A stretch of DNA of 39,733 bases from the NCBI GenBank assembly GCA_949545755.1, contig CATITK010000049.1, positions 1-39,733 of the forward strand. Reading direction: 5' to 3'. How positions within the stretch are numbered: position 1 is the stretch's first letter; each line of letters starts with the position of its first letter. The notes beneath the pieces are model-generated. The model did no database searches. It was not told where the DNA came from and worked only from the letters and a program-made list of their open reading frames with translations. The translations under genes were made by a program, and so were the position numbers. This stretch comes from Polaribacter sejongensis. Its GTDB lineage: Bacteria; Bacteroidota; Bacteroidia; Flavobacteriales; Flavobacteriaceae. Shown here one piece after another: positions 7,446-15,022 of this stretch.

Positions 7446-9794
7446 ATGAAAAAAATTACCTTTTTTTTATTCTTGTTTGTAAGTATCCTTGCAAACGCCC
7501 AAACATTTACACTTAACGGAAAAGTAGTGAATGAAAACAATGAATCTTTACCAGGAGCAACTGTTTTGGTCAAAGAAAACAACAAAGGAACTTCCACTGA
7601 TTTTGATGGAAAGTTCCGTGTAAACCTCCCAAAAGGGACCTCCACAATTCAAGTTTCTTTTGTTGGTTACAAAACGGTTTCTAAAGAAATTTCTTTAACC
7701 AAAAACGATGCAATCGAATTTGTATTATTCCCAAATGCTACCGTTTTAGAAGAAGTGTTGGTTGCGGCAGTTCGTGTTCAGTCAGATGCTCCAATAGCAC
7801 ATTCTAACTTAACCAAAAAAGAAATTGCTAAACGGAATTTAGGTCAGGATATTCCTGTGCTATTAAATTATTTACCTTCTGTCATTTCTTCTTCAGATGC
7901 TGGTGCTGGTGTCGGTTATACTTACATTCGTGTCCGGGGTTCAGATGCTTCTCGTGTAAATGTTACTATAAACGGTATTCCGTATAACGACGCTGAAAGT
8001 CAAGGAACTTTTTGGGTAAATTTAGGCGATTTTGCTTCTTCAACTCAAAGTTTACAATTACAACGTGGTGTAGGAACCTCTACAAATGGTTCTGGTGCTT
8101 TTGGTGCAAGTTTAAATATCTTAACAGATGCTATTTCTGAACAAGCAGGTGGAGAAATTGCGAATTCTTTTGGTTCTTACGGAACTAGAAAACATACCGT
8201 AAAATTTACCACTGGAAAAGTAAATAAGCATTTTGAGTTTGCTGGACGCTTGTCAAACATTTATTCTGATGGATATGTAGACAGGGCTTCTACAGATTTA
8301 AAATCATACTTCTTTCAAGGAAGTTATACGGATGATAACACATTAATAAAAGCCATTACCTTTGGTGGAACAGAAAAAACCTATCAAGCTTGGTATGGTT
8401 TGGATGCAACTCAATTAGAACAAGACAGAAAACAAAATCCATATACGTATGATAATGAAACTGATAATTACAAACAAGATCATTATCAATTGCATTGGGA
8501 TGAAAAATTGAATGAAAATTGGTCTACCAATATCGGTTTAAATTATACCCGAGGAAAAGGGTATTTTGAACAATTTAAAGCGGATAGTGGTATCTCAAAA
8601 TACAATGAAATTGTTGAACAAACTGGAGTAGATAGTTGGGGAACCCCAGTCACAGATGCAATTGTTCGTCGCTGGTTAGACAATCACTTTTATGTTTTTA
8701 ACGGAAATACAACTTACAAAAAAGAGAACTTAGAAATTGTGTCTGGGTTTTCTTACAGTAATTACAAAGGAGATCATTTTGGAGAAGTAATTTGGGCAAA
8801 ACAATTTGCTCCAACTGCAAATATTAGAGATCAATATTACTTTAGTGACGCTTCCAAAAAAGACTTTAGTGTTTTTTCTAAAGCTACTTTTAAAATTTCT
8901 GAAAAGCTTAAAACTTTTGTTGACCTACAAGGGCGTTTTGTGAATTACAAAACAAATGGATTAACTGCTGATAGGAACCCATTAAATATTGAAGAGAAAT
9001 TTAGCTTCTTTAACCCTAAATTAGGTTTCACATACAGTATAAACAAAAAAAACAGTTTATATATATCTTATGCGAAAGCAAACAAAGAGCCTAATAGAGA
9101 TGATTATAAAAATGGAAAAGAGGTAAAACTTGAATCTTTAGATGATTATGAATTTGGATGGCGTTTAAAAAACAACACAGTACAATTAAATACCAATTTG
9201 TATTACATGGCATACAATAATCAATTAATACAAACAGGTGGTTTAAATGATGTTGGAGAATATTTGCGAGAAAATGTAAAAGATAGTTATCGTTTTGGAT
9301 TAGAAATTGATGCTAATATTAAAATATCAAGCCAATTTAGTGTCAATCAAAATCTAACTTTAAGTAGTAATAAAATTAAAGATTTTATCCTAGATAGAGA
9401 AGGAACTGTAACAAATATTGGCACAACTAACATTGCCTTTTCTCCAGACATTATTGCTGGGAATGCTATTGTTTATAAACCAACCGATTATTTTCAACTC
9501 TCATTTTTATCTAAATTTGTTGGAGATCAATATTTAAGTAATACAAATACGAAGGCATCAAAATTAGAAGACTATTTTATCAGTGATTTAAATTTTGTTT
9601 ATGAAATAAAAACAGTAGCTATTTTTAAATCGATCACAATTTCTGGAGTTGTAAATAACATCTTCAATAAAAGATATGTAGACAGAGGTTATACTTATTT
9701 AAATACTTGGACTGGACCAACTTCTTTTGAAGTGCAAGGCTTTTACCCACAAGCAACTAGAAACTTTTTAATAGGGGCTACTTTAAAATTTTAG
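7446..9794 (+). CDS. TonB-dependent outer-membrane receptor, TPP-riboswitch controlled (probable thiamine uptake)
   Basis: A 782-residue outer-membrane active transporter. Signal peptide 1-18 (cleavage after ANA, before QTF). Next is a CarboxypepD-regulatory-like domain (~20-95, LNGKVVNENNESLPGATVLV). The plug (~115-225) contains YTYIRVRGSDASRVNVTING and LQLQRGVGTSTNGSGAFGAS. The rest is a 22-strand-type barrel ending in a terminal Phe (LIGATLKF), as outer-membrane proteins do. The TPP riboswitch directly upstream makes thiamine or a precursor or phosphate form the likely cargo. Rodionov and colleagues predicted TPP-regulated outer-membrane receptors in Bacteroidetes. There is no SusD partner, so it is not a SusCD glycan system. 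A terminator follows at 9821-9848. Confidence 0.93.
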   Translation: MKKITFFLFLFVSILANAQTFTLNGKVVNENNESLPGATVLVKENNKGTSTDFDGKFRVNLPKGTSTIQVSFVGYKTVSKEISLTKNDAIEFVLFPNATVLEEVLVAAVRVQSDAPIAHSNLTKKEIAKRNLGQDIPVLLNYLPSVISSSDAGAGVGYTYIRVRGSDASRVNVTINGIPYNDAESQGTFWVNLGDFASSTQSLQLQRGVGTSTNGSGAFGASLNILTDAISEQAGGEIANSFGSYGTRKHTVKFTTGKVNKHFEFAGRLSNIYSDGYVDRASTDLKSYFFQGSYTDDNTLIKAITFGGTEKTYQAWYGLDATQLEQDRKQNPYTYDNETDNYKQDHYQLHWDEKLNENWSTNIGLNYTRGKGYFEQFKADSGISKYNEIVEQTGVDSWGTPVTDAIVRRWLDNHFYVFNGNTTYKKENLEIVSGFSYSNYKGDHFGEVIWAKQFAPTANIRDQYYFSDASKKDFSVFSKATFKISEKLKTFVDLQGRFVNYKTNGLTADRNPLNIEEKFSFFNPKLGFTYSINKKNSLYISYAKANKEPNRDDYKNGKEVKLESLDDYEFGWRLKNNTVQLNTNLYYMAYNNQLIQTGGLNDVGEYLRENVKDSYRFGLEIDANIKISSQFSVNQNLTLSSNKIKDFILDREGTVTNIGTTNIAFSPDIIAGNAIVYKPTDYFQLSFLSKFVGDQYLSNTNTKASKLEDYFISDLNFVYEIKTVAIFKSITISGVVNNIFNKRYVDRGYTYLNTWTGPTSFEVQGFYPQATRNFLIGATLKF

Positions 9795-9820
9795 AAAGCC
9801 TTTTTGTATTCAGATTTTAA

Positions 9821-9848
9821 AACCCAAGTTAATACTTGGGTTTTTTGT
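9821..9848 (+). terminator. Intrinsic terminator after the TonB receptor
   Basis: AACCCAAGT (9821-9829), loop TAAT, ACTTGGGTT (9834-9842), then a T-run. It is a perfect 9-bp stem 27 nt after the receptor stop. Confidence 0.88.
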
Positions 9849-9896
9849 TAAAAAAAAAATGAGGGGCTAATAAATTAAAAACGGCTATTTTATATG

Positions 9897-9904
9897 TAAT
9901 TTTG
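9897..9904 (+). promoter_or_regulatory. -7 promoter box (TAATTTTG) for sua5
   Basis: TAATTTTG fits TAnnTTTG and ends 7 nt before the ATG at 9912 (10 nt before a second in-frame ATG at 9915). A leaderless or very short-leader mRNA is likely. It is the first gene after the upstream terminator, so a promoter is expected here. Confidence 0.55.
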
Positions 9905-9911
9905 TAAATTC

Positions 9912-10874
9912 ATGATGAGCATCATTTCTAAAGACATACAAAAAGCAATACAACTATTAACAGACGACGAATTGGTTGCAATACCTACCGAAACTGTCTA
10001 TGGTTTAGCAGGTAATGTTTTTAGTGAAAAAGCGATTAAACATATTTTTTCAACCAAGAAAAGACCCTTTTTTAATCCTTTAATTGTACATCTTCCTGGC
10101 ATTGAAGCCCTAGAAAATATTGTAGCCCATGTTCCTGACAAAGCAACATTATTAGCGGCTGCTTTTTGGCCAGGACCGTTAACCATGGTCTTAAAAAAGA
10201 ACAACAAAATTCCTGATATAATTACTGCAGGAAAAGAGACTGTTGCTGTTCGTGTTCCAAATCATCCTGTGACTTTAGAATTATTAAGACAATTGTCTTT
10301 TCCCTTGGCAGCACCAAGTGCGAATCCTTTTGGTAGCATCAGTCCGACAAAACCATCCCATGTGGAACGTTATTTTAAAAACGATATCAAACAAATTTTA
10401 GATGGAGGTCCTTGTAAAAACGGAATTGAATCGACCATTGTTGGTTTTGAAAATAACGAACCCGTACTATACCGATTAGGTGCTTTGTCCATAGAAGCTA
10501 TTGAAGCCGTCGTTGGTAAAGTGTCTGTAAAAAACAAAAAAGAGCAAAGCCCAGATGCTCCAGGCATGTTAGCAAGGCATTATGCGCCTTCAACTCAAAC
10601 TTTATTGGTAGATGCCGTTGCAGATGAAATTAAAAAACATGCTGATAAAAAAATTGGAATTTTAGTTTTTAAAGATTCTTTAAATAATCCCTCTTTCACA
10701 GAGATTGTTTTATCTAAAAAAGGATCGTTACAAGAAGCCGCGTCAAAACTATATGATTCTTTACACAAATTGGATAATCAAAAGTTAGATGTAATTATTA
10801 CGGAAAGGTTTCCAGATAGTGGTTTAGGAAAATCTATTAATGATCGATTGCAACGCGCAACTTTTAGTCTTTAA
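9912..10874 (+). CDS. L-threonylcarbamoyladenylate synthase (Sua5 type)
   Basis: A 320-residue enzyme making threonylcarbamoyl-AMP from threonine, bicarbonate and ATP, the first step of tRNA t6A37 synthesis. The N-terminal YrdC domain (~1-200) shows PTETVYGLAGN, KKRPFFNPLIVHL, FWPGPLTMVLKK, VAVRVPNHP and SANPFGSISPTKPSHV. A linker with SPDAPGMLARHYAPST leads into the C-terminal Sua5 domain (~215-320), so this is the long Sua5 form rather than the short TsaC. The start has two adjacent ATGs (9912, 9915) and I kept the first. The gene overlaps nothing; the next gene begins 11 nt downstream and is probably co-transcribed. Confidence 0.93.
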   Translation: MMSIISKDIQKAIQLLTDDELVAIPTETVYGLAGNVFSEKAIKHIFSTKKRPFFNPLIVHLPGIEALENIVAHVPDKATLLAAAFWPGPLTMVLKKNNKIPDIITAGKETVAVRVPNHPVTLELLRQLSFPLAAPSANPFGSISPTKPSHVERYFKNDIKQILDGGPCKNGIESTIVGFENNEPVLYRLGALSIEAIEAVVGKVSVKNKKEQSPDAPGMLARHYAPSTQTLLVDAVADEIKKHADKKIGILVFKDSLNNPSFTEIVLSKKGSLQEAASKLYDSLHKLDNQKLDVIITERFPDSGLGKSINDRLQRATFSL

Positions 10875-10885
10875 CTTTATAATTT

Positions 10886-12565
10886 TTGATACCTTTGAAT
10901 TATTTCCAAAATTTTAAAGCTGCTGTTTCCAAAATAGCCCTTCCTGAAAAATTTACATTCCCTTTTTATTACGAACCACATCCTTTGGCGAAAATTGCCA
11001 CAAATGAACTCCAAGAATATTTAGAAAATCAAACTGATTTTACACATAATTTTGGACTTTCTAAAAAAGAAACTTCGTTACCAATTGGTAAAATGTTTGG
11101 GGTTTTGGTTGTAAAAAACAAGCAAAATAAAATTGGCTATTTAGCTGCATTCTCGGGGAAGTTAGCGGATAAAAGTTTGCCAAATAAATTTGTGCCCCCC
11201 GTTTTTAATATGAGAACTGCGGGCAGTTTCTATCTAAAAGGAGAAGCCGAAATCGACGAAATAAACAAACAATTGTCAATTTTGAAGACGGATGAAGATT
11301 ATATATCCCAAAAAAAATCCTTTCAAGAAACATTGAAAAAAATTGACACCGATCTAGCGCTTGGGAGAGAAAAATTGAAGCTTCATAAGAAAGAAAGAAA
11401 AGCAAGAAAGAAAAATGAACAGTCAACTTTAAATGAGCTCGATTATAATGCGCTTATAACAAAATTAGTACAAGAAAGTTTCAATGATCAATTTTTCTAT
11501 AAAGCGCTTCAAGAATATTATGAAGCTAAAATTGCAAAAATAAAGGAAGGCTTTTCGGATTTTGAAAATAAAATTGCATCCTTAAAAAAACAAAGAAAAG
11601 AGAAATCTAATGATTTACAGCAAACACTTTTCAGTAAATATGCTTTCTTAAATAAAGAAAAAGAGCAAAAAAATTTATTAGACATTTTTGATAATCCTGC
11701 CCTAAAACCACCTGCTGGTTCTGGTGAATGTACTGCTCCAAAATTATTGCAACATGCTTTTTTAAATGATTTAACACCCATTTGTATGGCAGAATTTTGG
11801 TGGGGAATTTCGCCAAATTCAGCCATTAGAAAGCATAAGAATTTCTACCCTGCATGTCAAGGTAGATGCAAACCTATTTTAAACCACATGCTAGAAGACG
11901 TTAAAATGGACGCGAACTTATTACTAGAAAATTTAGCAGAAAAGCAACCTTTAGAAATTGTTTATGAAGATGCTGTTTTACTTGTGGTAAACAAACCTGC
12001 TGAATTTCTATCTGTTCCAGGAAAAGACATTACAGACTCCGTTTACACAAGAATTAAAGCGCAATATCCAAATGCTTCTGGTCCCTTAATCGTACATCGA
12101 TTAGACATGTCTACTTCAGGAATTTTAATATTGGCCAAAACGAAAGAAGCCAATAAAATTTTACAAAGTCAGTTTATAAAAAGAACGATTAAAAAACGTT
12201 ATGTTGCTTTGTTAGATGGAGAAATCTCTGAAAATAGTGGAAAAATACAACTCCCATTACGCGTAGATTTAGATGACAGACCAAGGCAATTAGTCGATTT
12301 TGAATATGGAAAAAACGCTATAACAGATTGGGAAATCATTAAAAAAGAAAAGGGAAAAACGAAAGTTCATTTTTACCCAATTACAGGGAGAACACATCAA
12401 TTACGAGTTCATGCTGCACACAAAGATGGCTTAAACACCCCTATTGTTGGTGATGATTTGTATGGTAAAAAAGAAAATAGACTGCATCTACATGCCGAAT
12501 TTATAGAGTTTTCACATCCATCAACAAAAGAAATAATGCGTTTTACGGTTGCTGCTGATTTTTAA
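10886..12565 (+). CDS. RluA-family pseudouridine synthase with long N-terminal extension
   Basis: A 559-residue protein. The C-terminal part (~345-555) is an RluA-type catalytic domain: DAVLLVVNKPAEFLSVPG, then HRLDMSTSGILILAK with catalytic Asp407, and GRTHQLRVHAAH. It converts uridine in rRNA or tRNA to pseudouridine. The N-terminal ~340 residues lack an S4 domain. They hold a globular start (LPEKFTFPFYYEPHPLAKIA), a charged coiled coil (~145-255) and a segment with Cys282, 300, 324 and 328 that could hold a metal. I recall similarly long members in Bacteroidetes and Vibrio, so the layout is a family trait. There is no ATG near the start: TTG at 10886 (or TTG at 10895) must serve. A TACCTTTG box overlaps this point. 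Substrate is unknown. Confidence 0.82.
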   Translation: MIPLNYFQNFKAAVSKIALPEKFTFPFYYEPHPLAKIATNELQEYLENQTDFTHNFGLSKKETSLPIGKMFGVLVVKNKQNKIGYLAAFSGKLADKSLPNKFVPPVFNMRTAGSFYLKGEAEIDEINKQLSILKTDEDYISQKKSFQETLKKIDTDLALGREKLKLHKKERKARKKNEQSTLNELDYNALITKLVQESFNDQFFYKALQEYYEAKIAKIKEGFSDFENKIASLKKQRKEKSNDLQQTLFSKYAFLNKEKEQKNLLDIFDNPALKPPAGSGECTAPKLLQHAFLNDLTPICMAEFWWGISPNSAIRKHKNFYPACQGRCKPILNHMLEDVKMDANLLLENLAEKQPLEIVYEDAVLLVVNKPAEFLSVPGKDITDSVYTRIKAQYPNASGPLIVHRLDMSTSGILILAKTKEANKILQSQFIKRTIKKRYVALLDGEISENSGKIQLPLRVDLDDRPRQLVDFEYGKNAITDWEIIKKEKGKTKVHFYPITGRTHQLRVHAAHKDGLNTPIVGDDLYGKKENRLHLHAEFIEFSHPSTKEIMRFTVAADF

Positions 12566-12667
12566 AAAAACGAAACCCAATTCAAATAGAAATACCTACC
12601 AGCTTGTCGTTTTAGGGGATCCTGAAACTTGGGGTTTATTATTCCATTTCTAATGGGGTAATAAAAA

Positions 12668-13294
12668 TTAGGCCTTCAAAATCTCTAAAAAAGCCGCTCT
12701 TTCAATTTCTTTAGCTCCTAAACTTGCCAGGTGTTCATTGTAAATTTGACAATCTATTAAAGTGTATTCTTTATTTTTGGATAAATGAATAAAAGCCAAT
12801 TTAGACGCATTTGAAACTTTGCTAAACATACTTTCTCCACAGAAAATAGTGTTTATTTCTAATCCATACAATCCGCCAACTAGTTGATCACCCTGCCAAA
12901 CTTCGATCGATTTTGCAACCCCTTTTTTGTGTAAATTAAGATACGCCTGCTCCATATCATCGGTAATCCAAGTACCATAACCATCACTCCTTTCGATGTT
13001 TTTACAACGATAAATCACCTCTTTAAAAGCCTTGTTTTCAGTAATAGTAAATTCGTTTTTATGGATGATTTTTTGCATCGATTTTGACACTTTAATTTCA
13101 TCAGGAAACAATACCATTCTTTCTTGAGGACAATACCACACAATAGGATCTCCTTCAGAAAACCATGGGAAAATTCCATTTTTGTAGGCACATATCAATC
13201 GTTCTTCAGATAAATCTCCACCCAAAGCAATAACTCCATCATCTGTTGTGTGTTCATAGGGTGGAAATTCTAAGTTTTCTGTAAGCCAAATCAT
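12668..13294 (-). CDS. aat: Leucyl/phenylalanyl-tRNA--protein transferase
   Basis: A 208-residue enzyme that adds Leu or Phe from aminoacyl-tRNA to N-terminal Lys/Arg of proteins, marking them for ClpS/ClpAP (N-degron pathway). Family motifs are clear: the N-terminal MIWLTENLEFPPYEHTTDDG, GVIALGGDLS, AYKNGIFPWFSEGDPIVWY, RSDGYGTWIT, and GGLYGLEINTIFCGESMFS. Length is normal for the short bacterial form. It is convergent with the RluA-family gene; the 102-bp gap holds only weak inverted repeats (for example aaacccaa at 12573 and ttggggttt at 12629). Confidence 0.95.
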   Translation of the reverse strand: MIWLTENLEFPPYEHTTDDGVIALGGDLSEERLICAYKNGIFPWFSEGDPIVWYCPQERMVLFPDEIKVSKSMQKIIHKNEFTITENKAFKEVIYRCKNIERSDGYGTWITDDMEQAYLNLHKKGVAKSIEVWQGDQLVGGLYGLEINTIFCGESMFSKVSNASKLAFIHLSKNKEYTLIDCQIYNEHLASLGAKEIERAAFLEILKA

Positions 13295-13378
13295 TTCATT
13301 TTCTTTACGGCTAAATTACGAAATTCCTAAAAAAGTGTTAATCTAAAATTGCATACTTATTTATTTAGATTTTGTGCT

Positions 13379-13386
13379 TATTTTTG
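13379..13386 (+). promoter_or_regulatory. -7 promoter box (TATTTTTG) for the VTT-domain gene
   Basis: TATTTTTG matches TAnnTTTG and lies 24 bp before the TTG start at 13411, in the divergent gap with aat. Confidence 0.5.
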
Positions 13387-13410
13387 TAGCGTCATTAAAC
13401 AACTATTTTT

Positions 13411-14040
13411 TTGGAAAAAAAGCGTAAAAAAAGAAATAAAAAAACAGCATTTATCGGAAAAAGGCTCTATAACTATTATGGTAGAACCGGTTTTTACCTA
13501 TTTGTATGGGAAAGTGTAAAAAAAGCATTTTTACCAATTGTTGCGGTATTGATTTTATTGTTTCTTTTCAATAAATATGTGTTTAACATCAATGAAGGTC
13601 TAGAAACAATTACAGCAACGTTTTCTAGAATTGGTGTGTTAACTACTTTTTTTGTCTCCGAAACATTGTTAGGATTAATTCCTCCAGAAATATTTATTGC
13701 TTGGACTAAAAAAACCCCTGAACCAATTTTAAATCTAGCAATCTTAGCTACTTTATCCTATATCGGAGGTTTGGTCTCCTATTTTCTAGGAAAAACAGCA
13801 TTAAAAATTAAAGTTCTCAAAGAATATTTAGAAGTAAAAATGATCGATAATTTAAAAAACACTCGCAAATGGGGCGGTTTTTTAATTTTAGTTGGCGCAT
13901 TGTTACCTCTACCCTTTTCTATTGCTTGTTTGGCTGCAGGAATGATTAAATACTCCTTTAGAAATGTTATTTTTTTCGGATTGTTTCGTTTTGCAAGATT
14001 TGCTATTTATGCTTGGGCAATTTTTAAAGTTGTAGACTAA
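13411..14040 (+). CDS. VTT/DedA-like (YqaA-type) membrane protein
   Basis: A 209-residue protein with a very basic N-terminus (EKKRKKRNKK) and about four to five membrane segments (~38-55, 70-92, 105-125, 148-172, 178-205). The motif GGLVSYFLGKTALK with the later LPLPFSIACLAAGM is the VTT/DedA (SNARE-associated) fold, whose members act as lipid scramblases or undecaprenyl-phosphate flippases. The role of this member is not known. The start is TTG at 13411, because no ATG exists before the conserved YNYYGRTGFYLFVWES region. The next gene starts 20 bp downstream. Confidence 0.75.
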   Translation: MEKKRKKRNKKTAFIGKRLYNYYGRTGFYLFVWESVKKAFLPIVAVLILLFLFNKYVFNINEGLETITATFSRIGVLTTFFVSETLLGLIPPEIFIAWTKKTPEPILNLAILATLSYIGGLVSYFLGKTALKIKVLKEYLEVKMIDNLKNTRKWGGFLILVGALLPLPFSIACLAAGMIKYSFRNVIFFGLFRFARFAIYAWAIFKVVD

Positions 14041-14060
14041 AAAATAATTACATTTGCTTT

Positions 14061-14306
14061 ATGGGATTAACAAACAACGACATTTTAAAAAAACTACGTG
14101 TAGCTCATAAATTACGCGATACAGATATTGTAGCAATTTGTGCTTTAGTAGATTTTGAAGTAAGTAAAGGAGAGTTAGGCGCTTTATTTAGAAACGAAGC
14201 GCATGATAAATATGTAGAATGTGGAGATCAGATTTTAAGAAATTTCCTAAACGGATTGGTTGTTCACCTCAGAGGACCCATGCCTAAAAAAGGAGAAAAG
14301 AAATAA
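14061..14306 (+). CDS. DUF1456 (YehS-like) protein, single-repeat form
   Basis: An 81-residue protein matching one YehS/DUF1456 repeat: NNDILKKLRVAHKLRDTDIVAIC, then EVSKGELGALFRNE, YVECGDQILRNFLNGLVVHLRG. The usual protein has two such repeats (about 150-160 residues), so this is a half-length form. It ends in a basic tail (KKGEKK). Function is unknown. It follows the VTT gene by 20 bp and is closed by a strong terminator. Confidence 0.85.
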   Translation: MGLTNNDILKKLRVAHKLRDTDIVAICALVDFEVSKGELGALFRNEAHDKYVECGDQILRNFLNGLVVHLRGPMPKKGEKK

Positions 14307-14307
14307 A

Positions 14308-14345
14308 AAAAAAGAGAATTCAATTGTGAATTCTCTTTTTTTTTA
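14308..14345 (+). terminator. Bidirectional intrinsic terminator
   Basis: AAGAGAATTC (14312-14321), loop AATTGT, GAATTCTCTT (14328-14337). A-runs lie on the left and T-runs on the right, so it can end transcription from both DUF1456 (+) and DUF3127 (-). Confidence 0.88.
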
Positions 14346-14392
14346 TATCATCTAAAAATCTTACTTTTTTAGTAATCTAGGGTCTCTATTTT

Positions 14393-14764
14393 CTAGAATG
14401 GTAAATCATCTGGCTCTGCATCAGAAACATTTGGTGCTGGCTGAAATTGATCTACTGGAGGTAAAGTATCAGCAGTTCCAGTAGCTTGAGATAATTTTTC
14501 TATTCTCCATCCTTGGATAGAGTTAAAATATTTAGCTTCTCCTTGTGGGTTAATCCACTCTCTTCCTCTTAAATTGATGGCCACTTTTACATCTTGTCCA
14601 ACAGCATAATTGTTTAACAAATCACATTTGTCTTGTACAAATTCAATCATGATCATTTGCGGATATTGATCATCTGTTGTAACGACCAATTCTCTTTTTT
14701 GAAAACCGTTAGCTCCAAAAGTCTGAACGTCTCCAATTAATTTTACTTTACCAATAACTTCCAT
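14393..14764 (-). CDS. DUF3127 protein with SSB-like acidic C-terminal tip
   Basis: A 123-residue Bacteroidetes protein. The N-terminal ~92 residues look like a small OB-fold domain of the DUF3127 type: MEVIGKVKLIGDVQTFGANGF, KRELVVTTDDQYPQMIMIEF, then KVAINLRGREWINPQGEAKYF. The tail (~93-123) is Pro/Gln/Asp-rich and ends in PDDLPF. That closely resembles the acidic tip of single-stranded DNA-binding protein (DDDLPF/DDDIPF), which recruits repair and replication partners. I infer a nucleic-acid-related role from this, not proven. It is not SSB itself, because the core lacks the usual SSB aromatic pattern and length. It is divergent from the histidine kinase gene. Confidence 0.8.
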   Translation of the reverse strand: MEVIGKVKLIGDVQTFGANGFQKRELVVTTDDQYPQMIMIEFVQDKCDLLNNYAVGQDVKVAINLRGREWINPQGEAKYFNSIQGWRIEKLSQATGTADTLPPVDQFQPAPNVSDAEPDDLPF

Positions 14765-14829
14765 AATTTCTATTTTAATAAAAGTACTTTACCAGCACTT
14801 TATAGATCATTTTTTTAAATACTCTTAAA

Positions 14830-14837
14830 CAAATGTA
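14830..14837 (-). promoter_or_regulatory. -7 promoter box (TACATTTG) for the DUF3127 gene
   Basis: TACATTTG on the minus strand, about 65 bp before the ATG at 14764. A TTG at 14862-14860 lies 22 bp further up and could be the -33 element. Confidence 0.55.
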
Positions 14838-15009
14838 TGTTTTTTTGTAGGTTTTAACCCAATAAATTACGGGTCTTCTTTCCCAAAGTTATTAACAGTT
14901 ATCTAAGCGAAAGGTGGACATCGATTCTTAAAATTATTCTAGACAAAACCGCACGATTTATAATTCTCAACGAAATTAAGTCAGTGTGAACCCTTAATGT
15001 GAAAACCTT

Positions 15010-15017
15010 TATATTTG
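15010..15017 (+). promoter_or_regulatory. -7 promoter box (TATATTTG) for the histidine kinase gene
   Basis: TATATTTG ends 5 nt before the ATG at 15023. It implies a leaderless or nearly leaderless mRNA and argues against the in-frame GTG at 14999, which lies upstream of the box. Confidence 0.55.
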
Positions 15018-15022
15018 TTTTA

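Noticed and set aside
12566-12667. Inverted repeats between the RluA-family gene and aat as a terminator
   Set aside because: Stems are short or bulged with a long loop; not strong enough to annotate.
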